Source: Methylacidiphilum sp.
GTDB taxonomy: Bacteria > Verrucomicrobiota > Verrucomicrobiia > CAIQCK01
NCBI GenBank assembly: GCA_020718125.1
Contig: DYDC01000046.1
Coordinates: 1-13,152 of the forward strand
Length of the DNA: 13,152 bases
Reading direction: 5' to 3'
The notes under the pieces were generated by a model. The model made no database searches. It was not told the DNA's origin and saw only the letters and a program-made list of their open reading frames with translations. Positions 6,452 to 13,116 of this stretch are shown here, one piece after another (positions within the stretch are counted from its first letter, which is position 1; every line of letters begins with the position of its first letter). Position numbers and translations under genes: made by a program.

Positions 6452-9400
6452 ATGCCTGAGGACGCCAACATGCCCCCCGAGATGCCGCCGTCTGCGGACG
6501 CCGGCGCATCCGCACCGGAGCCTGAAAGCTGGACCCGGTTGGGGCAATTCGAGATCAGCCGGAAGATCGGCCAGGGGGGCATGGGCGCAGTGTTTCTTGC
6601 GCAGCAGGTGACGCTGAACCGCCCGGTCGCCCTGAAGTTGCTGCCGCCTTCGCTGGCCGAGAACGCGGCGTTCATTGACCGGTTCCAGCGCGAGGCGCGC
6701 GCGGCGGCGGGACTGAGTCATCCGAACTTGATCCAGGTCTATGACGCCGGGTCGCAGCACGGGGTGCATTACTTTGCCATGGAGTTTGTGGACGGGGAAA
6801 CCCTCTCCACCAAGGTCGAACGCGACGGGCCGCTCCATGAGCACTCGGCGGTGGCCATCGCGATGTGTGTGGCCGCGGCGCTCTACCACGCCTGGACGCG
6901 CGCGAGGCTGATCCACCGCGACATCAAGCCCGAAAACGTCATGCTGACCGCCGAGGGTGTTGTGAAGGTGTGCGATCTGGGCCTGGCGAAATCGGCCGGC
7001 GGCGATTCCCGGCTGACGGTCAGCGGCATGATGTTGGGCACGCCGCAATATGTTGCCCCCGAACAGGCGCGCGGCGATGAAGCCATTGACACGAGGGCGG
7101 ACATCTACAGCCTCGGCGCAACCCTTTACCACCTGGTCACCGGCCGGCCGCCGTTCCACGCCGACAGCGCGATGGCCATCATGTATAAACACGTCCACGA
7201 GCCGATGCCCGACCCGCGGAAGTTCACGCCGGACCTCAGTGACGGCTTCCTGCGCATCCTGCAGAAGATGACGGCCAAGGACCCCGCCGACCGCTACCGG
7301 GACATGCTGGAGCTTTACAACGACCTGGAGCGTTGTCACGACGGCCTGACGCCGGCGGCGGTCTCGTTGCCCGCCGGCAGGACCGGGATGATCCGAACGC
7401 CAATGGCCGCGGATGAGGCGGCGCTGCGCTCGCTGCGGCGCGGCCTGTGGTTCTGGCGCGTCGGCGGCGGCATCGGCCTGATTGTGATCGGCCTCGCCAT
7501 CTTCGGCATCTGGAAATCCGCGCAAACGAAAAAACAGGCCCCTCCGCCGGTCGTCGCGAAGAAGGAGACAACCGCTCCACACAAGACCAGCGCCGCCGCT
7601 GCCCGCGCGGTGGTGACGCCGTCTGCGTCCGCCACGACGAACACGACGCCCTCAGTGCGGCCGCAACCTGCCGCGACTGGCGCGGTGACAAAACAGCGGG
7701 CGGCAGCCTTGGCGCGCATGTCCGACCTCCTCCGCCAGCAGCAAGCCGAGGCGGAACGCCGCGCGGAGGAGTTGCGAAAGGCCGAGGCCGAAACCGAGAA
7801 GCAGCGGACCGAGGCGCGCGCCAGGAACACCGCCCGGTTGAAGGCGGAAGAGGGATACCGGAGTTTTCTCGGCGTGTGGCAGCCGCTGGCGCTCGCCCGC
7901 AATCACGCCCAGGCCGAAGTTGCCGCGCAGAACGCCTTGAAGGACCCCTCGTTCGCGCCGCTGAAGGAACCGCTCGAATCTCACCTGGCCATGAGCCAGC
8001 GGCTGAAAGCGTTCCACGCGGCGTTTCCCTCGGCGCTGCAAACGCTGAAAGGCAAACCGCTGACCTACGAGGGGCTCAGCGGCACCGTCGGCGCCGTGGA
8101 CGAGAGGACCATCACCATCGAGAAGGTGGCGGGCGTGGGCCGGTCGTTCTCGCTCGTGGCGTTGCGCACCGACCAACTCCTGACGCTGGCGTTGGCGGCG
8201 ATGGGACAGAACCATCCCGATGCGCTGGTGGACGCCGGCCTCGTCGCGCTGGCGGAGAACCACGCGGATTGGGCCAAGCAGTATTTCGACAAGGCGCGCC
8301 TGCTGGACTCGAGCGCGGCCGGCGCCGCGAAGGCCGCCGCGCAGCGATTCGACACCCTGCGCGAGACGATGGCCCGCGCGCCGGCGGAGACGACGGCGGC
8401 TGCGGCGCTGGACGAACTGCAGGGGCTGCTGGCGATGTCCAAATGGGAAGAAGCGTCCTCGAAGCTGGCGGTGGTCAGCAAGCAGTTCGCCGACACCACC
8501 ACGATCCAATGCTCGACCGAACGGCTGCAGGACGCGCACGACGCGATCGTGGCCGCCGAAGCCGGACCGACCGAGGCCCGGGCGCAGTTGGCGCTCAACA
8601 AGCTGCGCCAGGACATCGAGGAGAAGAACTGGAAACACGCCGCGCAAATGCTGCAAACCCTGTCGCAAAAGTTCGCGGGCACCGATGTGGTGCAATCAGC
8701 CGACGAATTGCCCGCGTTGCGGGAAATCATCAGCGCGCATTTGCCCGCCAGCGCCGCGCTGGCGGAGCCGGCCGTGCGCGACCGCGTCGCGAGCCGCAAG
8801 GGCGCAACGATTCACCCCGTCGAAGGCGGCGGCAAAGGCAAGCTGTCGCAGGCCGCGCTGGCTGCCGCGGTCGCAGCGGCCAAGGAAGGCGACGGCATCG
8901 AGCTGGAGAGCGGCATTCACATGTGCCGCGCGATGCGCGGCACGACAAAGAACCTGAGCATTTTCGGCAAGCCGGGCGTGCTGCCGGTATTGATCGTGCC
9001 GTCGCTCGGTCGGTCCCCGGACGGCATCCTCGTGGACACCGCGGGCGCGCGGTGGCGGTTTGAGAACCTGATGTTCGTCGGCGGCGGGCGTCCGTCGGAT
9101 GCCGCGGCGCAGACCACTCCCCCCATCACGGTGGCCGCCGGGGCGACGATCGAGTTCCATCAGTGTCTCTTCACCGTGCCGCGGGAAGCGGCTCGCCCCG
9201 TTTCGCTTGTGCGCGCCACCGGCGCGGGCGGCGAGCTGATCTTCCGAAACTGCCTTTTCCTCAACGGCAGCGCGGTGGACATCCAGCAACCGCGCCGAGT
9301 GCGGTTGGACCGCTGCACATGGGTGGGCGGCCCGGTCCTCTGGCTTTCCGGCACAGCCCAAGGAACCCCCGTGTCGGAAGTGGCGCTCATCAACAGCCTC

Positions 9401-9820
9401 GTGGTCAATGATGCAGGACGGGGATTCATCACCAGCGAGACCAGCGCCCCCGAAACGCGCGCGCTTGCGCCGGCCGAAGTTGTGCGGTATCTCGACCTCA
9501 GCCGCTCGCACCATAACGTCCTCATGCTGTCGCAGGCGGACGGCGTGGAGGCATGGCGACAGTTGCTGGAGAAGCAATCGCGCGGACCAAACTTCCTGTC
9601 ATTGACCACCGATTCCACGCCGCTGGCGATCTGGACGGACCGCCAACAGGCCGAGTTCTCGTTGTTGCCCGACTGCCCAGCCGCGCACGCGGCCGATGAT
9701 GGGAAGACCGTGGGCGTTCGCTGGCCCAGCGCCGTGTGGGACTCGGTGAAGGCGAACTTCCGAATCATCTCGACCAGCCGCCCCGCCGCGCGGCCGGCGG
9801 CAGAGGCCATACCGCGTTGA
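6452..9820 (+). CDS. Transmembrane serine/threonine protein kinase with large extracytoplasmic beta-helix-like region
   Basis: An 1122-aa bacterial Hanks-type kinase. The kinase domain (about 31-295) is intact: glycine loop GQGGMGAV (40-47), ATP-binding K62, helix-C E81, catalytic HRDIKPEN (155-162), metal-binding DLG (175-177, Leu in place of the usual Phe) and APE (202-204). A single membrane segment lies at about 337-354. Then come an Ala/Thr/Pro-rich linker, a charged coiled coil (about 415-466, rich in E, A, R, K), a helical region with an internal repeat (653-700 and 713-760), and from about 780 to 1020 short beta-strand turns with stacked phrases such as FENLMFVGG, FHQCLFTV and FRNCLFLNG, like a right-handed parallel beta-helix. 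The kinase should face the cytoplasm and the rest the periplasm, where it may sense a ligand. PASTA domains are absent. ATG 6452 has no Shine-Dalgarno sequence; a second Met lies six codons in. The stop abuts that of the convergent FHA gene. Confidence 0.93.
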   Translation: MPEDANMPPEMPPSADAGASAPEPESWTRLGQFEISRKIGQGGMGAVFLAQQVTLNRPVALKLLPPSLAENAAFIDRFQREARAAAGLSHPNLIQVYDAGSQHGVHYFAMEFVDGETLSTKVERDGPLHEHSAVAIAMCVAAALYHAWTRARLIHRDIKPENVMLTAEGVVKVCDLGLAKSAGGDSRLTVSGMMLGTPQYVAPEQARGDEAIDTRADIYSLGATLYHLVTGRPPFHADSAMAIMYKHVHEPMPDPRKFTPDLSDGFLRILQKMTAKDPADRYRDMLELYNDLERCHDGLTPAAVSLPAGRTGMIRTPMAADEAALRSLRRGLWFWRVGGGIGLIVIGLAIFGIWKSAQTKKQAPPPVVAKKETTAPHKTSAAAARAVVTPSASATTNTTPSVRPQPAATGAVTKQRAAALARMSDLLRQQQAEAERRAEELRKAEAETEKQRTEARARNTARLKAEEGYRSFLGVWQPLALARNHAQAEVAAQNALKDPSFAPLKEPLESHLAMSQRLKAFHAAFPSALQTLKGKPLTYEGLSGTVGAVDERTITIEKVAGVGRSFSLVALRTDQLLTLALAAMGQNHPDALVDAGLVALAENHADWAKQYFDKARLLDSSAAGAAKAAAQRFDTLRETMARAPAETTAAAALDELQGLLAMSKWEEASSKLAVVSKQFADTTTIQCSTERLQDAHDAIVAAEAGPTEARAQLALNKLRQDIEEKNWKHAAQMLQTLSQKFAGTDVVQSADELPALREIISAHLPASAALAEPAVRDRVASRKGATIHPVEGGGKGKLSQAALAAAVAAAKEGDGIELESGIHMCRAMRGTTKNLSIFGKPGVLPVLIVPSLGRSPDGILVDTAGARWRFENLMFVGGGRPSDAAAQTTPPITVAAGATIEFHQCLFTVPREAARPVSLVRATGAGGELIFRNCLFLNGSAVDIQQPRRVRLDRCTWVGGPVLWLSGTAQGTPVSEVALINSLVVNDAGRGFITSETSAPETRALAPAEVVRYLDLSRSHHNVLMLSQADGVEAWRQLLEKQSRGPNFLSLTTDSTPLAIWTDRQQAEFSLLPDCPAAHAADDGKTVGVRWPSAVWDSVKANFRIISTSRPAARPAAEAIPR

Positions 9821-10237
9821 TTACTTGTGCTCTGGCGGCTGGCCCTTGGGCATGTCGCGAACGACTTCGCGGAGGATGGTGCTGAAGCCCTTGCCCTTTT
9901 CCATTTCCTTCTCGACCTGCCGGATCATCGTGTGGACGCCCGGCCGCCCCTCCACCTCGAAAACAAGCTGGAAGTGGCCGATCCGCACACGGTCGCCCGG
10001 CAGCAATTCGGTTTCCCAACTGATGAGACGGTCGTTGACGTAGGTGCCGTTGCGGCTGCGGAGGTCTTTGATCAGGAACTTGTCGCCATCCATCCAGATG
10101 GCGCAGTGGCTGCGGCTGATTTCGTCGTCCTCGACGCGGATATCCGCCTCGAGCCCGCGGCCGAGCACCAGCGGTTTGGCGCCGACCTGGAGCTTCATCT
10201 CCGAACCGTCCGCTTTGCGATGGATCAAGACCGCCAT
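9821..10237 (-). CDS. FHA-domain (phosphothreonine-binding) protein
   Basis: A 138-aa protein made of one forkhead-associated domain (about 5-95) and a short charged tail. The phosphothreonine-binding residues are all visible: GR (26-27), S41, H44 in SRSHC, and N63 in RNGTYVN. The tail (105-138) is predicted helical and rich in K and E. FHA domains bind phosphothreonine peptides, often those made by a neighbouring Hanks kinase; the kinase gene converges on this one with zero bases between stops, so the kinase or its target is the natural partner (inference). Start ATG 10237 follows GAGGA with 7 nt spacing, one of the best ribosome binding sites in the window. No signal peptide or membrane segment is present, so it acts in the cytoplasm. 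Confidence 0.93.
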   Translation of the reverse strand: MAVLIHRKADGSEMKLQVGAKPLVLGRGLEADIRVEDDEISRSHCAIWMDGDKFLIKDLRSRNGTYVNDRLISWETELLPGDRVRIGHFQLVFEVEGRPGVHTMIRQVEKEMEKGKGFSTILREVVRDMPKGQPPEHK

Positions 10238-10262
10238 GTCATTTTCCTCGATTGGTGTGCCG

Positions 10263-10292
10263 ACTCTAATGCGGCAGGAGGCGCGCGGTCAA
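10263..10292 (-). promoter_or_regulatory. Candidate promoter of the FHA gene
   Basis: On the minus strand TTGACC (10292-10287), an 18-bp spacer and TAGAGT (10268-10263). The -35 includes the TGA stop codon of the upstream gamma-carbonic-anhydrase gene. A start about 19 nt before the ATG would retain the GAGGA ribosome binding site. Confidence 0.45.
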
Positions 10293-10837
10293 GGCTGGCG
10301 GGGCATTGCCGCCCCGTGAAGATAGCCGGCAGCCAGCCGGCAATAATCCTCCGCCATCCTGCGCAGTTGACGGCGCTCCGATTCGCCCAACTTGCTGACC
10401 ACCTTGGCCGGCGCGCCGTAAACCAGGGAACCATCGGGAACCTTCAATCCCTTCGTCAGCATTGCTGCGCCGCCGATGATGCACTGGTTGCCAATGACAC
10501 ATCCATCCATCACCACCGCCCCCATGCCCACCAGGACCTCGTCGCCAATCGTGCAGCCGTGCAGAGTGGCCTGATGGCCCACCGTGCAGTAAGCGCCCAC
10601 CACGCACGCCAAGTCGTTGACAACATGGCAGACCACATTGTCCTGCAGGTTAGTGCCCGGGCCAACCGCCACACGGTTGATGTCGCCGCGCAAGACGGCG
10701 TTGAACCACACACTCGCGCCATCGCCGAGCGTCACGTCACCGACCAACCGTGCCCCGGCGGCGATGAACACGTCCTTGCCGATGACAGGCTGCTTGCCAT
10801 TGAAGGCGATGACTTGATCCAGCGCCGGGCTGCTCAT
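10289..10837 (-). CDS. Gamma-carbonic anhydrase family (hexapeptide-repeat) protein
   Basis: A 182-aa left-handed beta-helix protein of the YrdA/PaaY/gamma-carbonic-anhydrase family, usual length 170-190. The hexapeptide repeats run from about 18 to 145 (IGKDVF, LVGDVTLGDG, VVGAYCTVGH and so on). The three histidines expected to bind the metal are present: H71 in NVVCHV, H88 in VGHQ and H93 in TLHG. RGD (50-52) and the N-x-Q pair (N63, Q65) are also in place. Family members range from true carbonic anhydrase to thioesterase or metal-chaperone roles, so the reaction is uncertain. Start ATG 10837 matches the family N-terminus; no Shine-Dalgarno sequence is seen, and a hairpin ends one nucleotide before the ATG. 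The FHA gene follows 51 bp downstream on the same strand, with its own likely promoter. Confidence 0.92.
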   Translation of the reverse strand: MSSPALDQVIAFNGKQPVIGKDVFIAAGARLVGDVTLGDGASVWFNAVLRGDINRVAVGPGTNLQDNVVCHVVNDLACVVGAYCTVGHQATLHGCTIGDEVLVGMGAVVMDGCVIGNQCIIGGAAMLTKGLKVPDGSLVYGAPAKVVSKLGESERRQLRRMAEDYCRLAAGYLHGAAMPRQP

Positions 10838-10838
10838 C

Positions 10839-10858
10839 GCCGGCAGTCTAATGCCGGC
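10839..10858 (-). promoter_or_regulatory. Perfect 7-bp palindrome/hairpin directly before the gamma-carbonic anhydrase start
   Basis: GCCGGCA and TGCCGGC are separated by 6 nt, and the arm ends one base before the ATG at 10837. As RNA it would fold over the initiation region; as DNA it could be an operator, since the -10-like TAGACT lies within it. Confidence 0.45.
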
Positions 10859-10872
10859 CACTGCAAAAGCAA
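10845..10872 (-). promoter_or_regulatory. Candidate promoter of the gamma-carbonic anhydrase gene (leaderless?)
   Basis: On the minus strand TTGCTT (10872-10867), a 16-bp spacer and TAGACT (10850-10845). The expected start point is at or next to the ATG at 10837, so the mRNA could be leaderless, which fits the lack of a ribosome binding site. The -35 overlaps the T-tract of the preceding terminator. Confidence 0.35.
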
Positions 10873-10906
10873 ATCCCGGCGAGCCTTCACGCCCGCCGGG
10901 ATTTGC
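10863..10906 (-). terminator. Rho-independent terminator of the Tyr-rich protein gene
   Basis: A perfect 13-bp stem (GCAAATCCCGGCG at 10869-10881 with its complement at 10894-10906, 12-nt loop), followed on the minus strand by TTTTGC. It lies 22 bp after the stop of the small secreted protein and before the gamma-carbonic-anhydrase gene. The stem is strong and the T-run short. Confidence 0.8.
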
Positions 10907-10928
10907 ACTGCCATTCCGTGGTTGCGAA

Positions 10929-11228
10929 TCACCAGCCGTAGCTGATGTAGCTGTAACTGTAGCCGGGATAGGCATAGCCATACGCCGGATAGCCGTAATA
11001 GTAGCCGTAAGCCGGATACGAATAGTATGCAGGAGCGTAATAGACCGGTGCTGGGCGGTAATAGCCGCTGTAGTAGCAGCTCGGGAAACCGAATCCAAAC
11101 CACGAACGTCCACCACAGCCGCCATGCCACTGGCCATGATGCCCGTGGTGATGTCCGTCGGCCAGACCAACGCCCGTGCCACCCAACAAGATCATTACTC
11201 CCACAAACAGACCCAAGAACTTTTTCAT
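10929..11228 (-). CDS. Small secreted His- and Tyr/Gly-rich protein
   Basis: A 99-aa protein starting MKKFLGLFVGVMILLGGTG, a textbook signal peptide (KK, hydrophobic core, cleavage likely after GLA at about 23). The mature part opens with a histidine cluster (H26-28, H30, H31, H35) and then becomes extremely tyrosine-rich: 21 of the last 48 residues are Tyr, in YPAYGYYYGY-like repeats; two cysteines (C38, C51) lie between. ATG 11228 is chosen over a longer frame because of the signal peptide and the GGGAG 8 nt upstream. Such low-complexity Y/G/P proteins are common in cell-envelope fractions but have no defined function; metal binding through the His cluster, or tyrosine cross-linking at the surface, are possibilities only. 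It is followed by a strong terminator and diverges from maf, so it is probably a single-gene unit. Confidence 0.85.
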   Translation of the reverse strand: MKKFLGLFVGVMILLGGTGVGLADGHHHGHHGQWHGGCGGRSWFGFGFPSCYYSGYYRPAPVYYAPAYYSYPAYGYYYGYPAYGYAYPGYSYSYISYGW

Positions 11229-11313
11229 GACTCTTTCTCCCGTTGTCACGCCACCCGGGCAGCACCGGAGTGGCCAACCTTTCAATTGCGCCCTTGTGGG
11301 CGATCCGCATCCC

Positions 11314-11341
11314 ATTTTATTCGATTTTCCTCGTCTTGCAA
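11314..11341 (-). promoter_or_regulatory. Candidate promoter of the Tyr-rich protein gene
   Basis: On the minus strand TTGCAA (11341-11336), a 16-bp spacer and TAAAAT (11319-11314), in the AT-richest part of the 136-bp gap between the divergent starts. It would give a leader of about 80 nt, long enough to hold regulatory structure. Sequence match only. Confidence 0.45.
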
Positions 11342-11345
11342 CCAC

Positions 11346-11354
11346 TGCTACCAT
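11346..11354 (+). promoter_or_regulatory. Candidate extended -10 element of maf
   Basis: TGC followed by TACCAT, ending 10 bp before the maf ATG, the same spacing as TGC-TACTGT before the DUF971 gene. No convincing -35 hexamer lies upstream. It sits next to the -35 of the divergent Tyr-rich gene. Confidence 0.25.
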
Positions 11355-11364
11355 CACCGCGCCA

Positions 11365-11940
11365 ATGAACATCATCCTCGCCAGTGCCAGCCCCCGCCGC
11401 ACTGAACTGCTCAAATCCCTCGGCTTGAGCTTCGAGGTCATTCCCAGCGACGCGGTCGAACACAACTCGCACCCGGCCAGCCCGCGGGACTTGGCCCTGC
11501 ACAACGCCCAACTCAAGGCCCGGGATATCGCCGCCCGCCATCCGGACGCGCTGGTGATCGGGGCGGACACCATCGTCGTGCTCGGCGATACCATCTTCGG
11601 CAAACCCCGCAACCTGAAAGAGGGCCGCCGGATGCTGCGGCAGTTGTCGGGCCGCAGTCACACCGTCATCACCGGCGTCTGTCTCGCGCATGGCGGCGAC
11701 GAGACGAGTTTTGCGGACGAGACGGACGTCCGGTTCCGCCCCTTGAGTGCCGCGGAGATTGAAGCCTATCTCGCTGCTGTCAACATCCTCGACAAGGCCG
11801 GCGCCTACGCGATCCAAGAAGGCCCGCCGGTCGTCGCGGCCATTGAAGGCAGTTACTCCAACGTCGTCGGACTTCCGCTGGAGCGGCTTGCCGGGGCCTT
11901 GCGCGGATTCGGCATCGGCAGGCCCCTTCACGCGGTTTGA
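11365..11940 (+). CDS. maf: Maf-family nucleoside triphosphate pyrophosphatase (YhdE-like)
   Basis: A 191-aa protein, the normal Maf length. Maf enzymes hydrolyse non-canonical or excess nucleoside triphosphates to the monophosphate and pyrophosphate in the cytoplasm. The signature ASASPRR is at 6-12, GADTIV at 66-71 with the catalytic Asp68, GKP at 79-81, and DKAGAYAIQ at 143-151, followed by IEGSYSNVVGLPL. GADT and the Gln at the end of AYAIQ fit the YhdE-type branch (dTTP/UTP and modified pyrimidines) rather than the YceF branch, which has SDQ and acts on m7GTP. ATG 11365 is the family start; a longer frame upstream lacks similarity, and no Shine-Dalgarno sequence is present. Diverges from the Tyr-rich gene; PP2C follows after 179 bp. 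Confidence 0.95.
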   Translation: MNIILASASPRRTELLKSLGLSFEVIPSDAVEHNSHPASPRDLALHNAQLKARDIAARHPDALVIGADTIVVLGDTIFGKPRNLKEGRRMLRQLSGRSHTVITGVCLAHGGDETSFADETDVRFRPLSAAEIEAYLAAVNILDKAGAYAIQEGPPVVAAIEGSYSNVVGLPLERLAGALRGFGIGRPLHAV

Positions 11941-12119
11941 CAGGATGCAATTTGTGGCTTTACCTGGCAGCGCGGAATCAGCAGTCTGCCGCGAATTTGA
12001 AACGCCCCGCCGGCCAGAGACCGGCTCAGGGACGCGCATGATGCGATTTTTGAGACAAACTTTCTGCCGCCCGATGCCCATCGGTTTGCCGGCGCGGCGC
12101 TTGGTCTCCGGAAAGCGAC
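11941..12119 (+). other. Intergenic region between maf and the phosphatase gene
   Basis: A 179-bp spacer. A short stem GCCGG/CCGGC (about 12009-12025) has no T-tract and is a poor terminator. An open frame from 11945 runs into the phosphatase start but its product looks like no protein I know. No good promoter hexamers were found. A GGAAAG just before 12120 may act as a weak ribosome binding site. Confidence 0.4.
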
Positions 12120-12914
12120 ATGGCTGAGAGCGCCCCCATCCGATTGATCAGTTACGGCTCGACGAGCATTGGCCGCACCCGCTCGAAAAACGAGGACTCA
12201 TTCCTGCGCGACGACCATCTGCGGCTCTACGCCGCGGCTGACGGCGTTGGCGGCCAGCCGGCGGGCGAGATTGCCAGCGCGGTGGCGGTGACGGGCTTGG
12301 CGGATTTCTTCAAGAACCACAAGCCCGCCGCGGGCGAGACGGCTCTGGCGACGATACAGAAGGCATTGAACGTCGCCAGCCACGCGGTGCTCGAACGGTC
12401 CCACGCCGACCTGGCCTGCCGCGGCATGGCGACAACGGTCACGGTGTGTTGGTTTACCGGACACGCCGCCGTCCTCGCCCATGTCGGCGACAGCCAGGCG
12501 TTTCTGTTGCGCGGCAGCCGGCTGCGACAGATCACCGAGGACCACACGGTCGCCGGCGAACTCCGCAGCCGCGGTGTCGGCGACCATCACCCGGCGATGC
12601 GGACCGTCTTCGCGCACATGTTGACGCAGAGCGTGGGGCCGGAATTGCCGGTGGACCCCCAGTTCCTTGAGATCAGGATCAAGCGCGGCGACATCCTCCT
12701 GCTGTGCAGCGACGGCGTGACGCGCCAAACGCTCCTCAGCGAGATGTCGAGCATCCTGCGGTCGAGCGAATCGCTTGAGCGGGCCGTTGAAGAACTGATC
12801 CGGCTCGCCGACGAACGCGGCGGCCTGGACAACGCCACCGCAGTCGCCATCAAGGTCCTCCATATAGACGCGCATACATGCTTCGACGGTATGCTCAAAG
12901 AAAAGGTTGGATGA
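12120..12914 (+). CDS. PP2C-type serine/threonine protein phosphatase
   Basis: A 264-aa protein holding one PPM/PP2C domain. Motifs in order: GRTRSKNED (18-26, with the first metal-site acid), DGVGG (41-45), GMATT (102-106), HVGDSQAFLLR (121-131), SDG (197-199, metal-binding D198) and DNAT (237-240). All acidic residues expected for the two-metal centre are present, so it should be active, removing phosphate from Ser/Thr. The domain ends at about residue 247; the last 17 residues (HIDAHTCF onward) look unlike a PP2C end and overlap the decayed transposase on the other strand. There is no membrane segment, so it is cytoplasmic. The likely substrates are proteins phosphorylated by the Hanks kinase encoded 2.3 kb away, perhaps the kinase itself (inference). 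ATG 12120 follows a weak GGA. Confidence 0.94.
   Translation: MAESAPIRLISYGSTSIGRTRSKNEDSFLRDDHLRLYAAADGVGGQPAGEIASAVAVTGLADFFKNHKPAAGETALATIQKALNVASHAVLERSHADLACRGMATTVTVCWFTGHAAVLAHVGDSQAFLLRGSRLRQITEDHTVAGELRSRGVGDHHPAMRTVFAHMLTQSVGPELPVDPQFLEIRIKRGDILLLCSDGVTRQTLLSEMSSILRSSESLERAVEELIRLADERGGLDNATAVAIKVLHIDAHTCFDGMLKEKVG
12872..12894. repeat. Short inverted repeat at the 3' edge of the transposase remnant
   Basis: GCATAC (12872-12877) and GTATGC (12889-12894), 11 bp apart, immediately after the stop codon of the minus-strand transposase fragment and inside the last codons of the phosphatase gene. It may belong to the end of the former insertion element. Confidence 0.3.
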
Positions 12915-13063
12915 GGCCTGCAATCTCGCGGGGAGGCTGCTGCGCGTGCTCAAAGGTGCGGAACAGGGCCAGGCAAAGTTGTCGCGGGTCTTCAAACAAG
13001 CGGTTGTGCGCGGAACGAGGCCTCGTCGGTAAAGACGATCGCCGCCCCTTCCCTTTGAGCGCT
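12895..13063 (-). pseudogene. Decayed IS630-family-like transposase fragment
   Basis: Two reading frames on the minus strand carry pieces of what looks like one IS630-type DDE transposase. From 13063 one frame reads SAQREGAAIVFTDEASFRA, which resembles the block around the second catalytic Asp (hydrophobic strand, then D-E-A-S-F), and stops at 12992. A second frame then reads AHNRLFEDPRQLCLALFRTF and ends PPREIAGLIQPFL with a stop at 12895, resembling the C-terminal HNR-F block of that family. The 60-100 residues normally between these blocks are missing and the frame changes, so this would be an internally deleted, frameshifted relic with no function as a transposase. The identification is by recalled motif pattern, not a search. 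Confidence 0.45.
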
Positions 13064-13116
13064 TGTTTTAGATTCGGACAGGTCGAGCGCACCCACTTGC
13101 GCTGTTGACGAAGGCC

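Noticed and set aside
5951..7582. 543-aa open frame on the minus strand across the DUF971 and kinase genes
   Set aside because: It is opposite two well-supported genes and its product is low-complexity Arg/Pro/Ala-rich, as expected for a shadow frame in GC-rich DNA.
7447..9063. 538-aa plus-strand frame inside the kinase gene
   Set aside because: Product is Arg/Gly-rich with no domain; the kinase frame has clear domains and repeats over the same stretch.
12009..12025. GCCGG/CCGGC stem after maf as a terminator
   Set aside because: Only five base pairs and no T-tract on either strand.
11945..12127. Small plus-strand frame between maf and the phosphatase
   Set aside because: No start signal, no recognisable protein features, and it runs into the phosphatase start in another frame.
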